Made by a program: the position numbers and the translations under genes
Notes under the pieces: generated by a model
What the model was told of the DNA's origin: nothing
Databases searched by the model: none
What the model saw: the letters and a program-made list of their open reading frames with translations, nothing else
Origin: an uncultured Collinsella sp.
GTDB taxonomy: Bacteria; Actinomycetota; Coriobacteriia; Coriobacteriales; Coriobacteriaceae
Direction: 5' to 3'
NCBI GenBank assembly: GCA_902479075.1
Contig: CABSNK010000026.1
Coordinates: 1 to 22,562, forward strand
Length of the DNA: 22,562 nt
Shown here: piece by piece, positions 1-6,592 of the stretch
Layout: each line of letters begins with the position of its first letter
How positions within the stretch are numbered: the stretch's first letter is position 1

Positions 1-54
1 CTGGTGATCTCCGCCTTGAGAGGGCGGCGTCCTAAACCGCTAGACGAACGGGCC
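1..54 (-). tRNA. tRNA-Glu (CTC), 3' part outside the window
   Basis: Read on the minus strand, the sequence begins at base 54 with the acceptor strand GGCCCGT, followed by a D-arm and a perfect 5-bp anticodon stem (CCGCC/GGCGG, bases 11-15 and 23-27) around the loop CTCTCAA. This gives anticodon CTC, which reads GAG (glutamate). The T-arm and 3' acceptor strand lie beyond base 1, so the gene is cut by the window edge. A possible promoter lies about 35 bases upstream. Confidence 0.9.
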
Positions 55-88
55 ACATGACATCTGCACTGCCGTGCTGCAAGGATAT

Positions 89-117
89 ATATTACGGGAC
101 AAAAAACGCGAGCGCAA
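89..117 (-). promoter_or_regulatory. putative promoter of tRNA-Glu
   Basis: On the minus strand a TTGCGC box (bases 117-112) is separated by 17 bases from TAATAT (bases 94-89). This lies about 35 bases before the mature tRNA 5' end, in an AT-rich patch that stands out from its GC-rich surroundings. The -35 box is weak, so this is an inference from spacing and position. Confidence 0.35.
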
Positions 118-184
118 GAAGAAATTCCAAATTGCCCAAATTTTGTCGGGAGGTTATGGAAAGCGCAGTTAAAAGCCACAGCCT

Positions 185-217
185 ATGATTTTTTAAGCCC
201 CGTCCCAGAAAAATCAT
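185..217 (-). terminator. possible terminator of cca
   Basis: A 9-bp inverted repeat (ATGATTTTT at 185-193 and its complement at 209-217) surrounds a 15-base GC-rich loop and overlaps the cca stop codon. The stem is AT-rich and lacks the GC core seen in the other terminators of this window, so termination here is uncertain. Confidence 0.3.
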
Positions 218-1608
218 CCTAGGTTGAGGTGGGCCAGGATGGCTTCGCGCTCGTTTGGAACATTGTCCTCGATCACAGCGTCGAGGGCGGCGTTGAGCAG
301 CTGCCCCAACTCCGGCCCGGGCTTGACGCCAGCGCGGATCAAGTCGCCGCCGTTGATGGCAAGCATCTTGAGCGTATAGGGCTCCCCCGCCTCAAGCAGT
401 CCGTGGGCGAGTGAGCGCATCTCCTCGATCGTCTCGACGTAATAGAAGCACGACGGCGCCTTACCGAGCGTATCGGCACGTTTAAGGTCCATAAGCTCGT
501 CAATCAGGCGCTGCGTGTCGACGCCCTCGCCCGAAAGCAAGCGCATCATATTGAGCAAACAGGAACGCTCAGGGCGCAACGGCTTATCGTGATACTTGAT
601 AAGCAGGCAAACGTCGCGAACCAAATCGTGCGAAAGCGCCAGGCGATCCATAATGGTGCGCGCCTTCTTGGCGCCAAGCTCGGGATGGCCGTAAAAGTGG
701 CCGCTGCCCGCATGGTCGACCGTAAAGCAGTCGGGCTTGGAGACGTCGTGCAAAAGCGCTGCCCACATTAAGCTCGGCGAAGGCTCCACGCCGTCACACA
801 GCGCCAGCTCCCCCGCCACCGTCAACACGCGAGCAATATGCTCATAGACATTAAAGGCATGGTAGACGCTGCGCTGGTCAAACCCACGAGCAGGCGAAAG
901 TTCGGGCACGGCGGCACAAATAAGCTCGGGATAGCGCAGCATCGCGTCTCCCCCGTGACCGGTCGAAAGAATGCCTTCGAGCTCAATGCCCACGCGCTCG
1001 CGTGCCACGGCATCGAGCAGCGATGAGCATTCGGCAAGCGCCTGTTTGGTCTTAGGCTCGATCATAAAATCCAAACGACAGGCAAAACGCACGGCGCGCA
1101 GCATGCGAAGCGCATCCTCATTAAAGCGACGCTTGGGATCTCCGACGGCGCGGATAAGCTTACGCTCCAGGTCGCCCTGGCCATCATAGCGGTCGACAAG
1201 ACCGCGCCGGGGATGCCAAGCCATGGCATTAACGGTAAAATCACGACGCGCCAGATCGTCCTCAAGTGACGCCGCACGCTCCACACTCTGGGGATGGCGG
1301 CCATCGGTGTAAAAGCCATCCAGACGATACGTCGTGACCTCAATGCGCTCATCGTCACAAATGGCGGTAATGCCGCCAAATTTAATCCCCGACTCAACCA
1401 CCGCAATGCCGGCGGCCTCGAGCGCCGCCTTGGACTCCTGCCACAGACCGCTGCAGCACATGTCGACATCGTGGCCGGGGCGTCCCATCAGGGCATCGCG
1501 TACCCAACCCCCCACGAACCAGGCCTCAAGACCGGCTGCCTCAAGCGCATGTAGCACACGCATGGAGGCGCCTGAGGGCTGCTTACCGTTGAGCGAAGCT
1601 TTGCACAT
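214..1608 (-). CDS. cca: CCA tRNA nucleotidyltransferase (class II, with HD domain)
   Basis: The 464-residue product would add or repair the 3'-CCA end of tRNAs in the cytoplasm using CTP and ATP. The N-terminal polymerase-beta-like head shows GGWVRD (33-38) and the metal-binding HDVD pair (D47, D49). The RRDF motif (121-124) and RFNEDALR (161-168) are typical of class II CCA-adding enzymes. A C-terminal HD phosphohydrolase-like domain has its H-D pair at 287-288 (LLHDVSKP). The start is the ATG at 1608, which has AGGAGG eight bases upstream. A later ATG (residue 16) lacks such a site. The gene follows the pfkB terminator, so it probably has its own promoter in 1609-1740. It could in principle be a poly(A) polymerase of the same superfamily, but the HD domain and motif set favour Cca. 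Confidence 0.93.
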   Translation of the reverse strand: MCKASLNGKQPSGASMRVLHALEAAGLEAWFVGGWVRDALMGRPGHDVDMCCSGLWQESKAALEAAGIAVVESGIKFGGITAICDDERIEVTTYRLDGFYTDGRHPQSVERAASLEDDLARRDFTVNAMAWHPRRGLVDRYDGQGDLERKLIRAVGDPKRRFNEDALRMLRAVRFACRLDFMIEPKTKQALAECSSLLDAVARERVGIELEGILSTGHGGDAMLRYPELICAAVPELSPARGFDQRSVYHAFNVYEHIARVLTVAGELALCDGVEPSPSLMWAALLHDVSKPDCFTVDHAGSGHFYGHPELGAKKARTIMDRLALSHDLVRDVCLLIKYHDKPLRPERSCLLNMMRLLSGEGVDTQRLIDELMDLKRADTLGKAPSCFYYVETIEEMRSLAHGLLEAGEPYTLKMLAINGGDLIRAGVKPGPELGQLLNAALDAVIEDNVPNEREAILAHLNLG

Positions 1609-1743
1609 ACCTATGGCCTCCTACGCCTGCAAGCGTTAATCGATGGTTCTCAAGAAGTCTAACAAGAAACGGGCATGCGCGCACATGCAATCGTATCGTC
1701 GATCCGAACGAACGGGACAGCAAGCACCACATGCGCCCAGAAT

Positions 1744-1780
1744 GCAAAAACACCCGCCTTGGAAATCCAAAGCGGGTGTT
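1744..1780 (-). terminator. intrinsic terminator after the first PfkB-type kinase gene
   Basis: On the minus strand a perfect 9-bp stem (AACACCCGC/GCGGGTGTT), with a further TTGG/CCAA pairing inside, is followed directly by TTTGC. It lies 23 bases after the stop codon of the 1803-2735 gene. Confidence 0.8.
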
Positions 1781-1802
1781 CGGCAACGATATGTCGATGC
1801 GG

Positions 1803-2735
1803 CTAGCAGACCTGGCGAACCTCAATGTGCTTGCTATATTCGTCCACCTTGGCAAAATCGCCCAGACCGGCACACTCCACCACGTTGGCGCCGGTGGCCA
1901 TCGAGAGGCGCAGGGCGTCCTCGACGCGCTCGGGAGCATCGTGCCACACGGACAGGAAGGCGGCAAGCGAGGAGTCGCCCGCGCAGACCGTCGACAGTAG
2001 CTTGACCTCGAAGGTGCGGTTGGCAAACCAGATATGCTCACCGTTGGAGAAGTACGCACCGTCGCCACCAAGGGTCAGCAGCACGTTCTTGGCGCCCTTG
2101 GCATGCAGCTCGGCCATCGCGCCCTTGACGGACTCGTCGTCGCCACCGCTCACCTTAATGCCAAAGATGTCAAGCAGCTCGTCATCGTTGGGCTTAATGA
2201 GCAGCGGCTCCATGGCAATGAGGTCGGCCAGCTGATGGCTCGAGATATCGAGCACGAACTCGGCACCCTTTGCCTTAACACGGCGCAGGACCTCGGCCAG
2301 AAAACCCTCAGAAGTGTTGGGGGGCAGCGAGCCGCTAATGACCAGGCAGGTCATGTCATCGAGTGAATCGATGAGCTCAAACATCTCCTGCTCGTTGGCT
2401 GCATTGATGGCGGCACCTGCGTTGACCATGTTGTACTCGGTATCGGGGCCGGCGTTGAGGAAAACGTTGACGCGCGTGATGCCGTCGGTCCACACGGGCT
2501 TGACGGGCACGCCCAGGGCCTCGGCGCCCTTGACGATAAACTCGCCCGAGAAACCGGCAAAAAAGCCCAGGATCGTGGTGTCGACGCCGTGGTGATCGAG
2601 GGTGAACGAGACGTTGAGACCCTTGCCGTTGGGCGTATAGACCGCGTTGCGCGTGCGGGTGACGGTGTTGGCGGAAAGACCGTCGCAGGCAATGTTGTAG
2701 TCAATGGCGGGATTTGCAGTGAGCGTATAAATCAT
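1803..2735 (-). CDS. fruK: PfkB-family kinase, 1-phosphofructokinase-like (copy 1)
   Basis: The 310-residue protein is a PfkB/ribokinase-fold sugar kinase, most like 1-phosphofructokinase, which converts fructose-1-phosphate to fructose-1,6-bisphosphate with ATP. Visible signatures are MIYTLTANPAIDY at the N-terminus, NGKGLNVS (substrate loop), DGITRVNV, SGSLPP, KPNDDE and the catalytic VCAGDS near residue 254. The start is the ATG at 2735, with GAAAGGA upstream; a longer frame from 2786 adds 17 residues unlike the family. It is the last gene of the PTS locus and is preceded by the terminator of its paralogue, so it likely has a separate promoter (a TATACT box lies at 2775-2770). Tagatose-6-phosphate kinase is the main alternative function. 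Confidence 0.85.
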   Translation of the reverse strand: MIYTLTANPAIDYNIACDGLSANTVTRTRNAVYTPNGKGLNVSFTLDHHGVDTTILGFFAGFSGEFIVKGAEALGVPVKPVWTDGITRVNVFLNAGPDTEYNMVNAGAAINAANEQEMFELIDSLDDMTCLVISGSLPPNTSEGFLAEVLRRVKAKGAEFVLDISSHQLADLIAMEPLLIKPNDDELLDIFGIKVSGGDDESVKGAMAELHAKGAKNVLLTLGGDGAYFSNGEHIWFANRTFEVKLLSTVCAGDSSLAAFLSVWHDAPERVEDALRLSMATGANVVECAGLGDFAKVDEYSKHIEVRQVC

Positions 2736-2901
2736 GTAAGTTCCTTTCACAAGGCAACGTGTTAATGAAAGTATATTCCACGCCACGTGAAAAGGCTATA
2801 GCAACTCGGCGAACGGTGTAGAACGCGTGCAGGGCGGCAGAAAAGCGGCAAAGCGCGGCAAAAAATCAAGGGGCTTGCCCTGACGCTCTTTTGCAATTAA
2901 C

Positions 2902-2935
2902 AAAAATGGCACCCCGGCCAAAGCCGAGGCGCCAT
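2902..2935 (-). terminator. intrinsic terminator between the two PfkB-type kinase genes
   Basis: On the minus strand TGGCGCCTCGGC pairs along all 12 bases with GCCGGGGTGCCA (two G-U wobbles) across a 4-base loop, followed by TTTTTG. It lies 27 bases downstream of the second kinase gene's stop codon and should separate its transcript from that of the 1803-2735 gene. Confidence 0.85.
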
Positions 2936-2961
2936 AGAACCACGAATATGTCGTGTTTCGC

Positions 2962-3894
2962 TTACTTGCGATCGAGCTTGCGGACAGCAACGCGCTTGCT
3001 GTACTCATCGACGTGACCGAAGTCGCCAATGCCCACGGACTCGGCAACGTTGGCGCCGGTGGCCATAGCGAGCTTCATGGCCTCCTCGACGTTGTCGCGA
3101 TCCCTGTACCACTTGTGCAGGAACGCGGCGAGGGTGCAGTCGCCGGCGCAGACGGAAGAGACCAGCTTGATGTTGAACTCACGCTTGGCGTACCAGATGT
3201 CCTCGCCGTTGGAGAAATAAGCATCGCCGCGGCTACCACGGGTGAGCAGCACGTTCTGGACGCCGGCGTCGTGGGCGAGCTTCATGGCAACGCGGACCTC
3301 GTCGTCGGTGTCGACCGGCACGCCGAAGATGGCCTTCATCTCGTGATGATTCGGCTTAATAAGCAGCGGCTTCTTGTGAGCGAGCTCCTTGAGCTTGTCG
3401 GAGGACAGGTCAAGGACGACGTCTGCGCCACGGGCCTGAGCGTGCTCCATGACCTGAGCCAGGAAGTCGGGCGTAGCTTTGGGAGGCACGGAACCGGAGA
3501 CGATCAGGCACTCAAGATCGCCCGCGGTGTCCAGGATGTTGTAGAGCTCCTTCTGATGCTCCGGCGTAATCGGGGCGCCGGGGTTCAGGATGCCGTACTC
3601 GTGCTGGCCATCGTTGACGTAGGTGTTGATACGCGTGATGCCATCGGTCCAGACCGGGCGGCACAGGCAACCCAGGTTCATGACCTCCTCGACGATGAAC
3701 TTGCCCGTGAAGCCAGCGAAGAAGCCGAGCGCGACGGTGTCGACACCCATCTTCTTAAAGGCGAAGGACACGTCGAGGCCCTTGCCATTAGCCGTGTAGC
3801 TGGCCGAGCCGGTGCGGACGTTCTCGTCGGGCTCGAGCGGAGAGCTCGAAACCGTCATGTCGACAGCCGGGTTAGCGGTTAGCGTGTAGAACAT
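2962..3894 (-). CDS. fruK: PfkB-family kinase, 1-phosphofructokinase-like (copy 2)
   Basis: This 310-residue PfkB-fold kinase has the same length as its neighbour at 1803-2735 and is clearly paralogous along its whole length: MFYTLTANPAVDM start, NGKGLDVS, GFFAGFTG, DGITRINT, SGSVPP, KPNHHE, and VCAGD with the likely catalytic Asp near 252. The expected role is phosphorylation of fructose-1-phosphate made by the fructose PTS. It begins at the ATG at 3894 with a G-rich site (GGGGG) about eight bases upstream, and lies 74 bases after ptsI, so it may be co-transcribed with it. Unlike copy 1, the usually conserved Asn of the GKGxN motif is Asp here, and AGDS reads AGDC. The two copies may therefore differ in substrate or regulation. 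Confidence 0.86.
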   Translation of the reverse strand: MFYTLTANPAVDMTVSSSPLEPDENVRTGSASYTANGKGLDVSFAFKKMGVDTVALGFFAGFTGKFIVEEVMNLGCLCRPVWTDGITRINTYVNDGQHEYGILNPGAPITPEHQKELYNILDTAGDLECLIVSGSVPPKATPDFLAQVMEHAQARGADVVLDLSSDKLKELAHKKPLLIKPNHHEMKAIFGVPVDTDDEVRVAMKLAHDAGVQNVLLTRGSRGDAYFSNGEDIWYAKREFNIKLVSSVCAGDCTLAAFLHKWYRDRDNVEEAMKLAMATGANVAESVGIGDFGHVDEYSKRVAVRKLDRK

Positions 3895-3921
3895 TTACAG
3901 TACCCCCTGTATATGTGAGGG

Positions 3922-3951
3922 CCGCGTGGCCGGCCCATTCCAACCACGCGG
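3922..3951 (-). other. hairpin in the ptsI-fruK spacer
   Basis: CCGCGTGG (3922-3929) and CCACGCGG (3944-3951) form a perfect 8-bp GC-rich stem with a 14-base loop. No U-run follows in the minus-strand transcript, so this does not look like an intrinsic terminator. It may be an mRNA-stabilising or processing hairpin between ptsI and the kinase gene. Confidence 0.5.
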
Positions 3952-3968
3952 TTACCTCTGATACCAAA

Positions 3969-5672
3969 TTAGCGAGCTGCGGACTCGAGCAGCGCCTTGA
4001 CCTCGGCGGCAGTGTTGCAGGCGAGTGCCTTCTCGGCGAGCTCGTCGCACTCGGCCTTGGTCCACTGGCTGATGGTCTTGCGGGCACGCAGGATCGACGG
4101 AGCGCTCATCGAGAACTCCTCCAGGCCCCAGCTGATCAGCAGCGGCTCAAGCAGCGGATCGGCAGCGGCCTCGCCGCACATACCGACCATGATGCCGGCC
4201 TTCACGCCGCTCTCGATGATGTTCTTGAGCGAGCGGAGCACGGCGGGATAGTACACCTGGTACAGGTTGGAGATGGTGTCGTTGCCACGGTCGGCGCACA
4301 TGGTGTAGCCGATCAGGTCGTTGGTGCCGATGGAGAAGAAGTCGGCGACCTCGGCAAGACGGTCAGCGAGCAGCGAAGCGGCGGGCGTCTCGACCATGAT
4401 GCCGACCTCGATGTTCTCGTTGAACTTGCGACCCTCTTCGGTCAGCTCGGCCTTGCACTGCTCGACGAGCTCCTTGACAGCCACGACCTCCTCGACGCAG
4501 GTGACGAGCGGGATCATGATCTTGACATCGCCGAAGGCGCTGGCGCGCAGCAGAGCGCGGAGCTGGACCTTGTACTGATCGGGATTTGCCAGGCAGTAAC
4601 GCACGGCGCGGAAGCCCATGAAGGGGTTATCTTCCTTGACCATGTGCAGGTACGGGATCTCCTTGTCGCCGCCCACATCAAGCGTACGAATGATGACCGG
4701 AGCGCCCTTGAGCGCGCTGGCGACCTTGCGGTAGGCGTTGAACTGCTCCTCCTCGGAAGGAAGCTCAGCAGAGTCCATGAACAGGAACTCGGAGCGGAAC
4801 AGACCGATAGCCTCGGCGTCGTGATCGAGCGCGTTGGGCACGTCATCGGGGTTACCGATGTTGCAGGCAATGATCTTCTTGATGCCATCGGCAGTCACGG
4901 ACGGCTTGCCGCGGAAGGCCTCGAGGGCTGCCTTCTCGGCAGCGAAGGCCTCGGCCTTGGCGGTGTAGGCGGCGAGCGTCTCCTCGTCGGGATCGGCCTC
5001 GACGATGCCCTTGCCACCGTCGACGACAACGGTCATGCCGTTGCGCAGTGCGGTGCAGCTGTTGGAAACCGAAAGGACAGCCGGGATCTCGAGGGCGCGC
5101 GCGATAATCGCGGAGTGCGACGTACGGCCACCGGTCTCGGTGACGATACCGGCAACGTGGGCCTTATCGATCGTGGCGGTCATGGACGGCGTAAGGTCGT
5201 GCACGACAACGACGGTGTTCTCGGGCAGGACGGAAAGGTCGACGACCTCCTTGCCCAGCAGCTCGGCTAGAATACCGGTGCGGATGTCGGCGATATCGGC
5301 CGCGCGCAGACGGAACATCTCGTCGTCCATGGACAGGAACATGTTCTCGAACATGGTCGAGGTGTCCATGAGCGCCTGCTCGGCGCAGGTGCCGCCGTCA
5401 ATGGCGGCGTTGATGGCGTCGGTCATGCCCGGGTCCTGAGCCAGAACGATGTGTCCGCTCATGATCTCGGCCTCGGCCTCGCCCACCGTCTCCTTCATGT
5501 GGTCGGCCTGAGCCTGGGTCTTCTCGCAGAAGACCGAAAGAGCGGACTGATAGCGCTCCTTCTCTGCTGCCGAATCAGCAACCTGGTGCGGCTCAAACGT
5601 CAAGTCGGGATCGACGGCGACCATAACGGTGCCGATACCGATGCCCTCGGAAGCGTTGACTCCCTGATACAT
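3969..5672 (-). CDS. ptsI: PTS Enzyme I (phosphoenolpyruvate-protein phosphotransferase)
   Basis: The 567-residue cytoplasmic enzyme takes phosphate from PEP and passes it to HPr, starting every PTS sugar uptake reaction. The N-terminal half carries the phospho-His loop GGRTSHSAIIAR with His186. The C-terminal PEP-binding barrel shows GLFRSEFLFM, RTLDVGGDKEIPYL, NPFMGFRAVRYC, GIMVETPAA, SIGTNDLIGYT and the active-site region MCGEAAADP (Cys about 499). Length and motifs match complete EI. I chose the ATG at 5672 because the product then begins MYQGVNASEGIGIG, the usual EI start, with AGAGG upstream. An in-frame ATG two codons earlier (5678) is also possible. It follows ptsH, with an intrinsic terminator in between. 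Confidence 0.95.
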   Translation of the reverse strand: MYQGVNASEGIGIGTVMVAVDPDLTFEPHQVADSAAEKERYQSALSVFCEKTQAQADHMKETVGEAEAEIMSGHIVLAQDPGMTDAINAAIDGGTCAEQALMDTSTMFENMFLSMDDEMFRLRAADIADIRTGILAELLGKEVVDLSVLPENTVVVVHDLTPSMTATIDKAHVAGIVTETGGRTSHSAIIARALEIPAVLSVSNSCTALRNGMTVVVDGGKGIVEADPDEETLAAYTAKAEAFAAEKAALEAFRGKPSVTADGIKKIIACNIGNPDDVPNALDHDAEAIGLFRSEFLFMDSAELPSEEEQFNAYRKVASALKGAPVIIRTLDVGGDKEIPYLHMVKEDNPFMGFRAVRYCLANPDQYKVQLRALLRASAFGDVKIMIPLVTCVEEVVAVKELVEQCKAELTEEGRKFNENIEVGIMVETPAASLLADRLAEVADFFSIGTNDLIGYTMCADRGNDTISNLYQVYYPAVLRSLKNIIESGVKAGIMVGMCGEAAADPLLEPLLISWGLEEFSMSAPSILRARKTISQWTKAECDELAEKALACNTAAEVKALLESAAR

Positions 5673-5722
5673 TCCCATTCCTCTCTCCGTGTCATGTGAT
5701 AAAGCGTTTTGCCATATCCATG

Positions 5723-5760
5723 ACAAAAGAGCGCAGTTACCTTAAAACAGGTCACTGCGC
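5723..5760 (-). terminator. intrinsic terminator between ptsH and ptsI
   Basis: On the minus strand GCGCAGT pairs perfectly with ACTGCGC, extended by ACC/GGT past one mismatch, around a short AU-rich loop and followed by TCTTTTG. It lies 45 bases after the ptsH stop codon and about 50 bases before the ptsI start. It would end or attenuate the ptsH transcript, giving more HPr than EI. Confidence 0.65.
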
Positions 5761-5805
5761 CCCCAAATATGAACTTAGTTGTTCAACATGCGACCCGTTT
5801 GAGTT

Positions 5806-6069
5806 CTACTCGCCAAGACCGCTCTTGATGAGCTCGATGGCAGCAGCCAGAGCCTCGGCCTCGTCAGCGCCGTCGCACTTGACCTCGACCTCGGTGCCGC
5901 AGGGGATACCAGCAGCCATGAGGGCCATCGGGGACTTGCCGTTGACCTCCTTCTCGGGGGTGACGACCGTCACGTCGCAGGCGTACTTGCCCATGGTGGA
6001 GGCGAAGAGGCCAGCCGGACGCATGTGAAGACCCTGAGGATTAACGAGGGTAGCCTTCTCAGAAACCAT
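5806..6069 (-). CDS. ptsH: PTS phosphocarrier protein HPr
   Basis: The 87-residue product has the full HPr fold sequence: the phosphorylation site NPQGLHMRPAG with His15, and KSPMALMAAG with Ser46 at the place where HPr kinase acts in Firmicutes. It receives phosphate from EI (next gene) and passes it to the EIIA domain of fruA (previous gene). The ATG at 6069 is preceded by AAGGAG at good spacing; the longer upstream frame has no such support. Residue 16 is Met where most HPr proteins have Ala (GLHARPA), a mild variation next to the active His. Whether Ser46 is used here is unknown; no HPr kinase gene is in this window. Confidence 0.95.
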   Translation of the reverse strand: MVSEKATLVNPQGLHMRPAGLFASTMGKYACDVTVVTPEKEVNGKSPMALMAAGIPCGTEVEVKCDGADEAEALAAAIELIKSGLGE

Positions 6070-6094
6070 AATTGACTCCTTTTTGTGTTTAACC

Positions 6095-6139
6095 CCTGTC
6101 AGCCATGCGACAGGAGCCATATTCACGACGTTGTTTATA
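6095..6139 (-). promoter_or_regulatory. putative ptsH promoter and leader hairpin
   Basis: On the minus strand a TATAAA box (6139-6134) lies about 65 bases before the ptsH ATG. Downstream, CCTGTC (6095-6100) and GACAGG (6109-6114) can form a 6-bp hairpin in the leader, ending about 25 bases before the start codon. No good -35 box is seen, so the promoter call is tentative. Confidence 0.3.
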
Positions 6140-6170
6140 TTAACTCACATCAAACTGTTTTTCATTATGT

Positions 6171-6373
6171 TTCGCACGAATTATTGGACGGATGTCGTTC
6201 CTGCACGCTCGCCTGCCTGGCGGGGCGGTTAAGTTTGCTGCTCTACAGTCCTGCGCAAGACGGAAAGCACATTAAGTGCTTTCCTTTGCGTGCGGAACTC
6301 GCGACAAACTTAACCGCCCCGCCAGGCAGGCGAGCTGCGGAAACTCGGTCGGTCCAGAGTAATATCGTGCGAA
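6171..6373. repeat. ~203-bp concentric palindrome in the fruA-ptsH gap
   Basis: The core is a perfect 30-bp inverted repeat (6207-6236 with 6306-6335). Outside it a perfect 9-bp pair (TTCGCACGA at 6171-6179, TCGTGCGAA at 6365-6373) is joined by imperfectly matching segments. Inside it the tip is a perfect 9-bp hairpin (GGAAAGCAC, 6262-6270; loop ATTAA; 6276-6284) with CGCAA/TTGCG flanking. All these pairs share one centre near base 6273, so the whole block can fold as one long hairpin. It contains no credible gene. It looks like a miniature palindromic repeat element or a structured RNA; which of these is unresolved. Confidence 0.85.
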
Positions 6374-6440
6374 CGGAATTCTGGCTGATAACCTGTTCGC
6401 GACAAAGACTCGATAGGCAGCCCCCTCTATGCCCTTTTGT

Positions 6441-6509
6441 AAGTTGGGGTGAAATAGGGACTGCATTTGGAGTTGAATCGTTTAAACAATCCCTATTTCA
6501 CCGCAACTT
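6441..6509. repeat. 20-bp inverted repeat (19/20) with a 29-base spacer
   Basis: Bases 6441-6460 are the reverse complement of 6490-6509 with one mismatch; the shared inner part is GTGAAATAGGGA. The spacer contains the 8-base palindrome GTTTAAAC. It lies between the large palindrome and the fruA terminator and has no coding signal. It may be a second small repeat element. Confidence 0.8.
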
Positions 6510-6520
6510 GTGGGGGGGGT

Positions 6521-6558
6521 AGAAAAAGGGGGAGGCCCTGGAGAGGGTCTCCCCCTTT
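6521..6558 (-). terminator. intrinsic terminator of fruA
   Basis: On the minus strand AAAGGGGGAG pairs with CTCCCCCTTT, with ACCC/GGGC pairing further in, and is followed by TTTCT. It starts 35 bases after the fruA stop codon and should separate fruA from ptsH. Confidence 0.85.
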
Positions 6559-6592
6559 GTTACAGAGGCGATATTATTCGCGCGTTGCGGAG

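Noticed and set aside
2820..2880. Short direct repeats of GCGGCAAA upstream of the first kinase gene
   Set aside because: Three loose copies in a GC-rich spacer without regular spacing; too weak to call a repeat array or operator.
2953..3882. A 309-codon plus-strand frame opposite the second kinase gene
   Set aside because: It shadows the PfkB-type gene nearly base for base, with no motifs of its own.
3915..5270. A 451-codon open frame on the plus strand opposite ptsI
   Set aside because: Same reason: it mirrors ptsI, has no recognisable motif and no convincing ribosome-binding site.
6171..6373. Insertion sequence or transposase remnant
   Set aside because: No transposase-like coding sequence and no clear target-site duplication at the ends, so only a repeat is claimed.
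6085..6522. A 145-codon plus-strand frame in the fruA-ptsH gap
   Set aside because: It runs through both inverted repeats and the terminator region, uses a GTG start with no ribosome-binding site, and its translation has no known features. The palindromes explain the sequence better.
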